Shown: positions 6,402 through 14,890, counted from the first letter of the stretch. The stretch is 59,803 bases of DNA from Ruminococcaceae bacterium UBA1375 (GCA_002305795.1 DBRF01000015.1:1-59803), one strand, 5' to 3'. Notes: a model not told the origin generated them from the letters alone. A program made the numbers and translations.

Positions 6402-7753
6402 GCTCTCCCCCCTCGAAATTCCGCCACCACATCGGTTCCTTGACCTGGCATGCTTTGAAAGCGCAGCTCTCCCCCATGAAGCCTGACAATGTTTTCGCAC
6501 AAAGCCAGCCCCAATCCGGAACCGCCTTGGGCCCGGGAACGGGATTTGTCTACCCGATAAAAGGCTTCGGTAAGATGCCCCAGGGAATCTTCCGGAATGC
6601 CCTGCCCGTTATCCTGCACCATCAGTCGGCAGCCATCCGAAATCAAATCCAAAGTCACCCGGATCCGTCCGCCGGAAGAAGGGAGAGCTTTTCGAGCATT
6701 GTCGATAAGGTTGGCGGTCAGGGTGATAAACAGGTCCGGTTCCAGCAGGCAGGTCCCATGCTGAACTTCCCACTCCAACCCGATTCCCTGCTGGGCATAC
6801 ACCGGCGCCAAATTGCGTACATACTCCTCCAACATGGCGCCCGGCTCGCAGGGCTTTAAGGAAACCGATTCCTTTCCGGTGACAAACAAATCCAGCAGCG
6901 TCAAGCTCATCCGCTCCAAACGCTTTGCTTCAGAAAAGATGTATTCCGCCGCTTCGCTCTGCTCCTGGGGGGTCAGGTCGTGGCCCCGCAGAAGATCCGC
7001 ATAGCCGATGATGGAGGTCATAGGGGTTTTCAGCTCATGGGTAAAGCTGCCCATAAAGCGCTCCTGCTGCTCCATGGACTGCTTCAACTGCTCCATCCCC
7101 TGCTCCACCTGGTCGGCCATGGCGTCAAATTCCCGGGACAGGCGGCCGATTTCATCCCGGGAGGTGACCCGGCTGCGGCAGGACAGATTGCCGGAAGCAA
7201 TCTCCCGGCTGGCCTTCACCAGTTTCTTGAGCGGGCGGGTCAAAAACCAGGCGGTGGTATAACTCAAGACAGCGCTGACCAAAACCAATCCCAGATAAAC
7301 CACCAGATAAACCTGAAATTGGATGCGCCTGGTTTCATACACCGAAGAGATGTCGTACACAAAGGAAAAGCGGTACTCCATCTCTTCCACCGATAAAGTT
7401 TGTTCCAAAAACAGGCATTCCTGCCCACGGGGAGAGTCCGGTTCCACCGTGTCTCCCAAGTGCAGAAGGGGCACATTGGTCACCGTGACCGACAGGGAAA
7501 GAAACGAACTCATCAACCCCTGATTCCACAACTGATTGAGGTTTTCCTGAAGACTGGAAATGTCCTGCCAGCCGCTGTATTCTTCCAGGGTCTGAACCAT
7601 GTCCACCACCAGGTTCACCGCATCGGTGGCGTTGGCTTTTTGCCGTTCCAAAGAAGTACGGAAGGAAGCGCCGATCCAAATACTCCCCCCGATGCCGAAC
7701 AGCACCGCCAGCAGACAGGTCATGCTCAAGGCTATTTTGGTGCGAAACCGCAA
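6398..7753 (-). CDS. sensor histidine kinase with HAMP domain
   Basis: 451 aa. Membrane segments at about 8-29 and 148-171 flank an outer domain of about 120 residues. HAMP linker at about 172-225, then the HisKA dimerisation domain with the phosphorylated His239 in SFTHELKTPMTSIIGYADLL, and an HATPase domain with N box (TANLIDNARKA), G1 box DNGQGIP and G2 box GGSGLGLAL. It should phosphorylate the OmpR-type regulator encoded just upstream (2-base gap). Downstream it overlaps the unknown exported protein by four bases, so the three are translationally linked. The outer domain shows no named fold; the signal is unknown but the VanY partner points to the cell wall. Confidence 0.93.
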   Translation of the reverse strand: MRFRTKIALSMTCLLAVLFGIGGSIWIGASFRTSLERQKANATDAVNLVVDMVQTLEEYSGWQDISSLQENLNQLWNQGLMSSFLSLSVTVTNVPLLHLGDTVEPDSPRGQECLFLEQTLSVEEMEYRFSFVYDISSVYETRRIQFQVYLVVYLGLVLVSAVLSYTTAWFLTRPLKKLVKASREIASGNLSCRSRVTSRDEIGRLSREFDAMADQVEQGMEQLKQSMEQQERFMGSFTHELKTPMTSIIGYADLLRGHDLTPQEQSEAAEYIFSEAKRLERMSLTLLDLFVTGKESVSLKPCEPGAMLEEYVRNLAPVYAQQGIGLEWEVQHGTCLLEPDLFITLTANLIDNARKALPSSGGRIRVTLDLISDGCRLMVQDNGQGIPEDSLGHLTEAFYRVDKSRSRAQGGSGLGLALCENIVRLHGGELRFQSMPGQGTDVVAEFRGGRA

Positions 7754-7755
7754 CG

Positions 7756-8409
7756 CTACACCTCCAATCGGTATCCCACTTTATTGACGGCCCGCAGCCG
7801 CTGCTCCCAGCCCACCTTCCTGCGCAGCCGCTGGACGTGAAGGTCCACCGTTTTGCTGCCGTATTCCAGTTCCCCGCCCCACACCTGGCGGTAGATGGTC
7901 TCCCGGTAAAGGGCAATGTTGGGGTTACGGGCAAAGAGCAAAAGCAGGTCGTATTCCTTGGGGGTTAAGCGGATGGGGGTTCCCTCTTTGGTCACCTGCA
8001 TGGAGCGGGTGTCGATCACCAGTCCCCCGATTTCCAGCACCGCCTGGGTTTTGTGATAGCGGCGCAGCACCACGTCCACTCGAGCCAGCAACTCCTGGAC
8101 TTCAAAGGGCTTGATGATATAGTCCTCCGCTCCCATCCGCAGCCCCTTCACCCGGTCGGTGACGGCATTTTTGGCGGTGAGGAAGATTACCGGCACCTCC
8201 AAGGGGCGAATATACTCCAGCAGTTCAAAGCCGTCTATCTTGGGCAGCATAATGTCCAGCAGGATCAAGTCAAAGCTCTGGGTGTCGATGAGATTGATGG
8301 CCTGTTCCCCGTCAAAGGCGCACTGACAGCGGTAACCTGCTTTTTGCAGGCTCATGCGAATCAAATTGGAAATGGGAGGTTCATCCTCCACAATTAAAAT
8401 ATTTATCAT
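7756..8409 (-). CDS. OmpR/PhoB-family response regulator
   Basis: 217 aa. Receiver domain (1-115) with acidic pocket VEDE, phosphorylated Asp52 in LLDIMLP, and Lys in FLTAK. Winged-helix output domain (about 122-217) with LTPKEYDLLLLFARNPN and the recognition helix region YGSKTVDLHVQRLRRKV. ATG at 8409 is chosen because it begins the receiver exactly (MINILIVEDE); AAGGAG lies about 13 bases upstream, slightly far. First gene of the leftward operon, promoter at 8507-8535. Confidence 0.93.
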   Translation of the reverse strand: MINILIVEDEPPISNLIRMSLQKAGYRCQCAFDGEQAINLIDTQSFDLILLDIMLPKIDGFELLEYIRPLEVPVIFLTAKNAVTDRVKGLRMGAEDYIIKPFEVQELLARVDVVLRRYHKTQAVLEIGGLVIDTRSMQVTKEGTPIRLTPKEYDLLLLFARNPNIALYRETIYRQVWGGELEYGSKTVDLHVQRLRRKVGWEQRLRAVNKVGYRLEV

Positions 8410-8506
8410 AATAAGGCAATAACTCCTTCGGTTTTTCCATAGTGTTACAGATAAAAAATACCGCAAACGGGCATCCAAACGGCAACAAAAGCCAGGTTCT
8501 CCTTTC

Positions 8507-8535
8507 ATTCTAAAAGCCGGCAGGGGCACTGTCAA
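8507..8535 (-). promoter_or_regulatory. promoter of the leftward two-component operon
   Basis: Minus-strand TTGACA (8530-8535), 17-bp spacer, TAGAAT (8507-8512). It is divergent from, and adjacent to, the mnmM promoter. Confidence 0.85.
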
Positions 8536-8550
8536 GAGCGGGAACACCGG

Positions 8551-8579
8551 TTGCGTTTTTTTCCAAAAAGGGGTATCAT
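8551..8579 (+). promoter_or_regulatory. promoter of mnmM
   Basis: TTGCGT (8551-8556), 17-bp spacer, TATCAT (8574-8579); about 35 bases of leader to the GTG start. Confidence 0.65.
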
Positions 8580-8619
8580 GAAGCCACATTGCAGTTGACC
8601 CTGGAAAGGAGCGATTTTT

Positions 8620-9174
8620 GTGCGATACAGCGCCGTAGATTATTCCCATCAGCAGCTTGCCCTGCGGCTTCAGCCCGGGTGCCGGTGCATCGACGCCACC
8701 GCCGGACGGGGACACGACACCGCTTTTCTCTGCTCTTTGGCGGGAGAAGGCGGAGAAGTCACCGCCTTTGACGTGCAGCAGGAGGCCCTGGACAGCACCG
8801 CCAAACGGCTGGAACAGCTTGGCTACCACGCCCGGCTGATTTTAGACAGCCACCATCGGATGGAAGCCTATTTTCCCCCGGCATCAGTGGACGCCATTAC
8901 CTTTAATTTCGGCTGGCTGCCCGGCGGCGACCACGCCATCTTTACCAAACCGGACACCAGCATTCCCGCCATTCAGGCAGGACTGAGGCTGCTGCGTCCC
9001 GGCGGGGTGATGAGCCTTTGCATCTACAGCGGCAAGGACACCGGCTATGAGGAACGGGACGCTTTACTAAAATTCCTCCCCACTCTGCCCCAGGAGAAGT
9101 ACACCGTACTCATCACCCAATTTTCCAACCGTCCCAACGACCCGCCTATCCCGGTGCTGATTTTAAAGGAGTAA
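8620..9174 (+). CDS. mnmM: tRNA-modifying class I methyltransferase, YtqB/MnmM family
   Basis: 184 aa, typical for the family, which was long annotated as small rRNA methylases. YtqB (MnmM) of Bacillus subtilis methylates nm5s2U at the wobble base of certain tRNAs using S-adenosylmethionine, doing the job of the MnmC methylase half. The SAM-binding loop reads IDATAGRGHDT (about 24-34) and the family marker NFGWLPGGDH is present at about 95-104. The start is GTG at 8620 with GGAGCGA upstream. It stands alone between two divergent two-component systems; the functional partner YtqA is encoded at 58389 in this same window. Confidence 0.85.
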   Translation: MRYSAVDYSHQQLALRLQPGCRCIDATAGRGHDTAFLCSLAGEGGEVTAFDVQQEALDSTAKRLEQLGYHARLILDSHHRMEAYFPPASVDAITFNFGWLPGGDHAIFTKPDTSIPAIQAGLRLLRPGGVMSLCIYSGKDTGYEERDALLKFLPTLPQEKYTVLITQFSNRPNDPPIPVLILKE

Positions 9175-9208
9175 GCCGGAAAAACAACGGGAATTGGGAA
9201 TGGAGGGA

Positions 9209-9266
9209 TTCTTAGGAAAATCTTAAGAGTTGCTGCCTTTTCTTTTGGGGCCTTCCTTGGTATGAT
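9209..9266 (+). promoter_or_regulatory. regulator-type direct repeats and -10 element ahead of the rightward two-component operon
   Basis: Two 11-bp direct repeats, TTCTTAGGAAA (9209-9219) and ATCTTAAGAGT (9220-9230), end about 30 bases upstream of a TATGAT -10 element (9261-9266). The position where a -35 box should be (TTTTCT, 9238-9243) is poor, as expected for a promoter activated by an OmpR-type regulator bound at tandem 11-bp repeats. Related repeats stand ahead of the carboxypeptidase at 11307. Confidence 0.6.
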
Positions 9267-9291
9267 AGAGGAAGAGACAGGAGGAATCGGA

Positions 9292-10002
9292 TTGAAGGAG
9301 AAAATCTTAGTGGTGGACGACGAAGTGGAGATCGCCGACCTCACCGCCCTATATTTAAGAAACGAGGAGTTCCAGGTCACGGTGTGCTACACGGGAGAGG
9401 ACGCCAAAAAAGCCATTGCCCAAGGCCCCTTTGATTTGGCGGTGTTGGACGTCATGCTGCCGGGGGAGGATGGGTTTTCCCTATTGCAGTGTATCCGGCA
9501 GAAATACAACTACCCGGTGATCCTGCTCACTGCCAAGGTGGCGGAAACGGACAAGATCAACGGACTGAGCTTAGGGGCGGACGATTATGTCACCAAACCC
9601 TTCCGTCCCCTGGAACTGGTGGCCCGGATCAAAGCCCAGCTGCGGCGGTACAAGCGGTACAACACCTCTGCCCCCGCCCAAGACCTGATTGAACTGGGCG
9701 GGCTTGTGATCAACACCGCCACCCACCAATGTACCTTGGACGAGCGTCCCTTATCCCTGACCCCCACCGAGTTTTCCATTTTAGTGATCCTCTGCCAAAA
9801 CCGGGGAAAGGTAATCAGCGCAGAGGAACTTTTCCATCAGCTTTGGAAAGACGAATATTACACCAAAAGCAACAACTCCATCTCCGTCCACATCCGGCAT
9901 TTGCGGGAGAAAATGGGAGACTGCTTTGAATCTCCCAAGTACATCAAAACCGTTTGGGGGGTAGGCTACCGCATTGAAGACAGTACGATTTCCCATCCTT
10001 AA
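9292..10002 (+). CDS. OmpR-family response regulator, VanR-like
   Basis: 236 aa. Receiver with VVDDE, phosphorylated Asp53 in VLDVMLPGEDG and Lys in LLTAK; winged-helix output domain with LTPTEFSILVILCQNRGK and NNSISVHIRHLREKM. The start is TTG at 9292, because AGGAGG lies 7 bases upstream and the receiver begins at once (LKEKILVVDDE); the in-frame ATG at 9262 overlaps the -10 element and is unlikely. Overlaps the kinase gene by 29 bases. Likely binds the 11-bp repeats upstream of itself and of the carboxypeptidase gene. Confidence 0.92.
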   Translation: MKEKILVVDDEVEIADLTALYLRNEEFQVTVCYTGEDAKKAIAQGPFDLAVLDVMLPGEDGFSLLQCIRQKYNYPVILLTAKVAETDKINGLSLGADDYVTKPFRPLELVARIKAQLRRYKRYNTSAPAQDLIELGGLVINTATHQCTLDERPLSLTPTEFSILVILCQNRGKVISAEELFHQLWKDEYYTKSNNSISVHIRHLREKMGDCFESPKYIKTVWGVGYRIEDSTISHP

Positions 10003-11116
10003 ACTTTTCCTCTGCCTGACGGCAGGAATATTCGGCTGCATCTTTCTGGTTTACATTATGGATGTGTGGTTTGACGGCGTAGTGGCCACCATGCTGTATG
10101 ACAGCTTTGTGGGCATCAACTACTACTACACCGAAACCGGCGAATCCTATGTCAGCGAATACATTATCCTCAGCCATGTCTACTGGGCGCTGCTGTTCTG
10201 CCTGGTGTTTTTGGTTTGCGGCATGATTGTAACCCTGTTTTTGGTGTCTTACCGGCAAAAGAAAAAACAGGAAAGCGCAACCATCCTGGAAACCGGCAAA
10301 CTAATCCGGCAGCTGGCGCAGCACCCCGACCAGGCCGTGGAGCAGACCCCGCCCCAGTATGCCGAAGTCACCGCCCAGATGGTGTCGCTGACAGCTTCCA
10401 TGGAGCGGCAAAAGCGGCTGTTGCAGGAAGAATCCCAGCGGAAAGACGATTTGATCACCTATCTGGCCCATGATCTGAAAACCCCCTTGACTTCGGTCAT
10501 CGGGTACCTCAGTCTGCTGGAAGAAGTGCCGGAACTGCCTCGGCAGCAAAAGGAAAAATACATTAAAATCGCTTTGGACAAATCCCTGCGACTGGAGCGG
10601 CTGATCAACGAATTTTTCGACATCACCCGGTACAACCTCCACCAAATGGTGCTGGAAACCCAATCCTTTGATCTCAGCTTTCTTTTGCGGCAGCTGGCGG
10701 AAGAATTTTTCCCCTTAATGCAGCAAAAGGGTTGCTCTATCCAGCTTCAGATTCCAGCCAGCCTGCCCATCCAGGGGGACCCGGACAAGCTGGCTCGTGT
10801 GTTCCAAAACCTGCTGAAAAACGCCGCCGCCTACAGTTATCCCAACTCACCTATCCTGCTCACCGCAGCGGAAGAAGGGGAGCAGATCCGGCTGACGGTG
10901 GAAAACCAGGGCAAGACCATCCCGGCCTACCGACTGGACTCCATCTTTGAGAAATTTTTCCGGCTGGACGAATCCCGTTCCACCGATTCCGGCGGGGCTG
11001 GACTGGGACTGGCCATTGCCAGGGAAATCGTCACCCTCCACAACGGTAACATTGGGGTGACCAGCGAGAAGGAACATACGGTGTTTACGGTGGTGCTGCC
11101 CAGAAAGCAGGGATAA
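9974..11116 (+). CDS. sensor histidine kinase, VanS-like
   Basis: 380 aa from a TTG start inside the regulator's 3' end. Membrane segments at about 8-29 and 67-93 enclose a short outer loop of about 37 residues rich in Tyr. The cytoplasmic part has the HisKA block YLAHDLKTPLTSVIGYLSLL with His166, spaced as in VanS-type kinases, then an HATPase domain (N box LLKNAAAYSYP, G1 replaced by VENQGKTIP, G2 GGAGLGLAI). G1 has Glu and Asn where many kinases have DNG, a known variant. Pairs with the regulator at 9292 and precedes a penicillin-binding carboxypeptidase. Confidence 0.9.
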   Translation: MKTVRFPILKLFLCLTAGIFGCIFLVYIMDVWFDGVVATMLYDSFVGINYYYTETGESYVSEYIILSHVYWALLFCLVFLVCGMIVTLFLVSYRQKKKQESATILETGKLIRQLAQHPDQAVEQTPPQYAEVTAQMVSLTASMERQKRLLQEESQRKDDLITYLAHDLKTPLTSVIGYLSLLEEVPELPRQQKEKYIKIALDKSLRLERLINEFFDITRYNLHQMVLETQSFDLSFLLRQLAEEFFPLMQQKGCSIQLQIPASLPIQGDPDKLARVFQNLLKNAAAYSYPNSPILLTAAEEGEQIRLTVENQGKTIPAYRLDSIFEKFFRLDESRSTDSGGAGLGLAIAREIVTLHNGNIGVTSEKEHTVFTVVLPRKQG

Positions 11117-11128
11117 TTTGAGGTATCC

Positions 11129-11234
11129 CCCAGTTGCTCACGCCGACTGGGAGTATCCCCAAAGTGTAAAGCCACGATCCTACGCCACTCCCTTAAGAAA
11201 CCATTAAGAAAACCTCAATCCGTCTTTAGGAAAC
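11129..11234 (+). promoter_or_regulatory. control region of the dacA-type carboxypeptidase gene with three phased repeats
   Basis: CTTAAGAAACC (11192) and ATTAAGAAAAC (11203) are 11-bp direct repeats; CTTTAGGAAAC (11224) is a third copy 21 bases further on. They resemble the repeats at 9209-9230 upstream of the regulator operon. A CCCAGT/ACTGGG inverted repeat (11129-11151) lies just after the kinase stop; it has no T tract and is not a clear terminator. Confidence 0.55.
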
Positions 11235-11306
11235 CGGGCAGTGCAATCTGGTAAGCTGAAAACCAGAGGGCGCTGCCCTTCATTTTGGAAAAAGGACGGA
11301 AACACC

Positions 11307-12242
11307 ATGTCTCATCAAACCCATTCCCCAAAACGCAAGCTGTCCGGCAAACGGGTGCTGGCCGGCTGCGCCATCCTCTTGACCTCTGTTCTGATCATTG
11401 CCGGAGCTGCATACTTTCTCACCAGATGGCTGGCCTTTACCTGGGAAGACAAAAACAATTTGATCTCTTCCGATGGGCTGTACAGCCATTCCGCCCTGCT
11501 GCTGGACCGGCAAACCGGCCAGGTGCTGAGCCGGAAAAACGGGGATCAGTCCATTTACCCCGCCTCGTTGACCAAGCTCATGACGGTGTATCTGGCTGTG
11601 AAGGAGCTGGACCCCCAGCAGGTCATCACCCTGGATGAACCCATCTTCCCTCCCCTTTATGCCCAGCAGGCTTCTCTGGCCGGGTTTGAGCCTGGGGAAA
11701 GGGTTTCCGCTTTGGATTTGATGTACGGGGCGCTGCTCCCCTCTGGGGCGGAATGCTGCGTGGGGTTAGCACAAGCCATGGCCGGCAGCGAAACCGCCTT
11801 TGCAGAGCAGATGAACCGGGAAGCCAAAAACTTGGGCATGAAGCACACCCATTTCGTCAACTCCACCGGATTGCAGGACAAGGACCACTACTCCACCGCA
11901 GAGGATTTGGCCCTGCTTCTGGATACGGCTTTGGAGGAACCGTTGTTCTATCAAATCTTCACCACCCACAGCTACACCGCCACCGGCAGCTTCCATCCCT
12001 TCGGCTTAACCTTTACCGGCACCCTTTGGGAACTGCCGGAAGCGGAATCCCTCAAAAACGGCATCATCCTGGGCGGCAAAACCGGCTATACCCAGGAAGC
12101 CGGATTGTGCCTGGCCAGCTTGGCAGAGGTGGGCGGAAGGGAATACCTGCTTATCACCGCCGGTGCCAAAGGGGACCACAGCACCCCGCCCTATCATCTC
12201 TACGATGCCTTGACGCTGTACGGGAGGATTCAAATTTCATAA
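11307..12242 (+). CDS. D-alanyl-D-alanine carboxypeptidase, DacA/S11 serine peptidase family
   Basis: 311 aa. S11 enzymes (low-molecular-weight PBPs) trim the terminal D-Ala of peptidoglycan and are penicillin targets. One membrane segment near the N-terminus (about 18-40) acts as signal anchor. Catalytic motifs: SxxK as SLTK (Ser87, Lys90), the second motif appears as SGAE where SGN or SxN is usual, and KTG as GGKTGYT. No long C-terminal beta domain follows, so it is shorter than PBP5. ATG at 11307 is preceded by AAAGGACGG; an in-frame extension to 11241 would run into the control region. Phased repeats upstream suggest control by the adjacent VanRS-like system. Confidence 0.9.
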   Translation: MSHQTHSPKRKLSGKRVLAGCAILLTSVLIIAGAAYFLTRWLAFTWEDKNNLISSDGLYSHSALLLDRQTGQVLSRKNGDQSIYPASLTKLMTVYLAVKELDPQQVITLDEPIFPPLYAQQASLAGFEPGERVSALDLMYGALLPSGAECCVGLAQAMAGSETAFAEQMNREAKNLGMKHTHFVNSTGLQDKDHYSTAEDLALLLDTALEEPLFYQIFTTHSYTATGSFHPFGLTFTGTLWELPEAESLKNGIILGGKTGYTQEAGLCLASLAEVGGREYLLITAGAKGDHSTPPYHLYDALTLYGRIQIS

Positions 12243-12298
12243 AAAACGACGACAAAAGAAAAGAGAACAGGAAAAAACCGAAAATTTAACCAATTTTG

Positions 12299-12327
12299 TT
12301 GCTTTTTCAAATAGAAGCCGATATAAT
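12299..12327 (+). promoter_or_regulatory. promoter of the peptide-binding lipoprotein gene
   Basis: TTGCTT (12299-12304), 17-bp spacer, TATAAT (12322-12327), with about 90 bases of leader to the GTG at 12423. Confidence 0.7.
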
Positions 12328-12422
12328 AAAAATTAGGAAAAAAGAAAATTGGCAAGCACTTTTTACGTCCACAACCGGTGTTTGAAAAGGGTTTTATTTT
12401 ATGATACCAGGGGGAAACACCA

Positions 12423-14054
12423 GTGAAAAAAAGGTTATTATCCGGCCTATTGGCCGTTTTGCTTCTCATACCAACGCTGGGGCTGTTCAGCGGCTGTTCC
12501 AGCCAAAGCGACCTCACCTACGACCTGGCAGGAGAACCTGCCACCTTAGACCCGCAGTCCGCCAACGACCCCTATGCCTTTACGGTAATCAATGAGATTT
12601 TTGAAGGGCTGACCAAGGTTCAGGAAGACGGCAGCATCGGTCTGGGGGTGGCGGAAAGCTACCGGGTCAGCGACGACCAGCTCACCTACACCTTTACCTT
12701 ACGGGACGGGCTGCATTGGAGCAACGGATACTCCTGCACTGCCAACGATTTTGTGTTCGCCTTCCAACGGCTGCTCAATCCCAGAACCAAATCCCAAACC
12801 GCCCACAACTTCTACTGCATCAAAAACGCCACTGCTGTGGCAGAAGGAACTTTAGAGGTGGACCAGCTGGGCGTGTATGCCAACAGCGATACCGAGCTGG
12901 TGATTGAGCTGGAAAGCCCCAACGCCTTTTTGCTGGAGTTGCTTTCCACTGCCCCGGCCATGCCCTGCAACGAGCAGTTTTTCAACGAAACCCGAGGGGA
13001 ATACGGTTTGAAAGGCGCCGCCTTGATTTCCAACAGCGCCTACCAGGCTGACAAGTGGATTGTGGGAAGCTACATCAAATTGATTCCAAACCAGCGCTAC
13101 TATGACCAGGACCAGATCCACCTAAACAGCATGGTATTTTGGTTGTGCTATTCCGATACCCCGGCTGAAGGGGAAACCCAAAGTGAAATTTTAACCCGGT
13201 TTTACGACGGAGACAGCGTGGCCTACACCTGTTCCGGCAAGCCGGATGAAGGATTGTTTGACAGCAGCTACACCCTTACCACCCACGACAACACGGTATG
13301 GGGCCTGACCTTCAATCAACGCAGCACTGACAGCGTCAAACAGCAAATCTTAAACAATCAGGATTTCCGGCTGGCCATTGCCAACTGCTTTGACCGCAGT
13401 CGGTACCAAGACCTGCTACCGGAATACCTTACCGTCACCGACACCATCATTCCGCCGGGAGTGAGCATCGACGGCTCCTCCTACCGGGACCAAACCGGAG
13501 ACATGACGGTGTACGGCTTAAACTCCGATTCTGCCAAAAGCCACTATCAAGCCATGCTCAACGCCACCGGCGTACAGCAGGTTACCGGTTTGAGCGTGCT
13601 GATTGCGGAAAATGATTCGGTGAACAACGAGCAGTATTTCGGCTATCTCAGCCAGGTAATCCAGCGAGAACTGAACCTGTTTTTGACCGTTGAAACGGTG
13701 GACCAATCAGAGTTTGATTCCCGCCTGGCCAGCGGCAATTACGATTTGGCCATTGTCTCCTTGGAAGCCGACTTTGACCATCCCATCTCCATTTTAGAGG
13801 ATTTCCAGACCGGCAGTGCGGAAAACAACACCGGCTATTCCGACAGCACACTGGACAGCTACCTCGACCAGCTGTACCGGGGCAGCGACGGCGAAGCCGG
13901 GCTGTGCAAGCTGGCGGAACAGCATCTGTTGGACAGCGGCATCTTCCTTCCTCTTTACTACCAGACCAGTTATCTGGCGGTGAACAAATCGGTGAGCGGA
14001 GTGTTTCTCAATCCGCAAAACGGGGCGGTGGATTTTCGTTATGCCAGATTTTAA
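12423..14054 (+). CDS. oligopeptide ABC transporter substrate-binding lipoprotein (OppA-like, SBP family 5)
   Basis: 543 aa, typical length. It should capture peptides or similar ligands outside the membrane. Lipoprotein signal peptide with Lys/Arg start, hydrophobic core and lipobox FSGC giving the lipidated Cys25. Then the family pattern: LAGEPATLDPQSANDPYAF, YTFTLRDGLHWSNGYSCTANDFVF in pieces, and a late YYQTSYLAVNKSVSG segment. The start is GTG with GGGGGAAA upstream. No permease or ATPase genes are adjacent, so it must feed a transporter encoded elsewhere or act as an orphan receptor. Overlaps the Nudix gene by 14 bases. Confidence 0.9.
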   Translation: MKKRLLSGLLAVLLLIPTLGLFSGCSSQSDLTYDLAGEPATLDPQSANDPYAFTVINEIFEGLTKVQEDGSIGLGVAESYRVSDDQLTYTFTLRDGLHWSNGYSCTANDFVFAFQRLLNPRTKSQTAHNFYCIKNATAVAEGTLEVDQLGVYANSDTELVIELESPNAFLLELLSTAPAMPCNEQFFNETRGEYGLKGAALISNSAYQADKWIVGSYIKLIPNQRYYDQDQIHLNSMVFWLCYSDTPAEGETQSEILTRFYDGDSVAYTCSGKPDEGLFDSSYTLTTHDNTVWGLTFNQRSTDSVKQQILNNQDFRLAIANCFDRSRYQDLLPEYLTVTDTIIPPGVSIDGSSYRDQTGDMTVYGLNSDSAKSHYQAMLNATGVQQVTGLSVLIAENDSVNNEQYFGYLSQVIQRELNLFLTVETVDQSEFDSRLASGNYDLAIVSLEADFDHPISILEDFQTGSAENNTGYSDSTLDSYLDQLYRGSDGEAGLCKLAEQHLLDSGIFLPLYYQTSYLAVNKSVSGVFLNPQNGAVDFRYARF

Positions 14055-14463
14055 GAAAGAATCCCCTGCCCTCTCCATTGCGGCAGCGCTGATTCAGCGG
14101 GACGGGAAATACCTCATCGGCCAGCGTCCGGAGCACAAGCCTCAGGGCGGCTACTGGGAGTTTGCCGGAGGAAAGCTGAAACCGGGGGAAACCCAGCGGC
14201 AGGCTTTGGTCCGGGAATGCCGGGAGGAGTTGGATGTGTTGGTGCAGCCAAACAAACTGGTGCTGACCACAGAATACCAATATCCGGACCGGCGGGTAAC
14301 GCTGTATTTCTGGAATGCGGTTCTGGTAAAAGGCACTCCCCGTGCCCTGGCCCACCAAAAGCTGGCATGGGCTGCGCCGGAAGAATTGGAGCAATACTCC
14401 TTCTGTCCGGCGAATGAGGAAATCTTAACGGTGCTGCGGCAGCAAAAAGATGCGGAGCAATGA
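14041..14463 (+). CDS. Nudix hydrolase, MutT/8-oxo-dGTP diphosphatase type
   Basis: 140 aa. The full Nudix box is present: GGKLKPGETQRQALVRECREEL, spanning about residues 41-62 with the metal-binding REXXEE as RECREEL. GGYWEFAGGK just before is typical of MutT enzymes that remove oxidised dGTP from the nucleotide pool. Starts inside the lipoprotein gene's last codons and is probably co-transcribed with it. Confidence 0.9.
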   Translation: MPDFKKESPALSIAAALIQRDGKYLIGQRPEHKPQGGYWEFAGGKLKPGETQRQALVRECREELDVLVQPNKLVLTTEYQYPDRRVTLYFWNAVLVKGTPRALAHQKLAWAAPEELEQYSFCPANEEILTVLRQQKDAEQ

Positions 14464-14548
14464 AAAGCGGCTCTATGCTTCTTTCTTCGGAATATAATAT
14501 TGTATCCGGCCCGTTTTGCGTCGAATCAGTTTGAGCAAGCGATAGATG

Positions 14549-14587
14549 AAATCCCCTTGGTGTAGGAAAAATACATCAAGGGGATTT
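14549..14587. repeat. long imperfect inverted repeat after the Nudix gene
   Basis: AAATCCCCTTG (14549-14559) pairs with CAAGGGGATTT (14577-14587); the stem extends inward to about 16 bp with one G.T pair around a short A-rich loop. No T tract on the plus strand, so its role as a terminator is doubtful. The 427-base gap 14464-14890 otherwise holds only the regulator promoter. Confidence 0.5.
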
Positions 14588-14731
14588 GCTGTGAAAAAAC
14601 GCCTACATTACAAGGAAGCGGCTTTTTTCTTCTGCCGGACATTTGTTGAGAAAGGGACCGTCTTTTGAATTTTAAACGAAAAGCGTTCGAGTTTTGATTT
14701 TAAGCCGCATTTCATTTTTACCGCTTGATTC

Positions 14732-14760
14732 TTTACAGAAACAAAACGGAATGATATAAT
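14732..14760 (+). promoter_or_regulatory. promoter of the LytTR regulator gene
   Basis: TTTACA (14732-14737), 17-bp spacer, TATAAT (14755-14760). Leader of about 125 bases to the ATG. Confidence 0.75.
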
Positions 14761-14890
14761 TGTTTTAGGAAAATCAAGCTAAAAATCAAATATAAGGCGG
14801 CCGATTGTTTTCCCAATAAAATCAAGGGGCTAAAAAAACTACCGTCGGATTTTCTATGATGAGCCAAAGCCAGGATGGAGGGAAAGGAAT

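Noticed and set aside
1532..12242. Vancomycin resistance gene cluster
   Set aside because: VanZ-like, VanY-like and VanRS-like proteins are present, but no vanH, D-Ala-D-Lac/Ser ligase or vanX is seen. The genes look like ordinary wall-maintenance functions.
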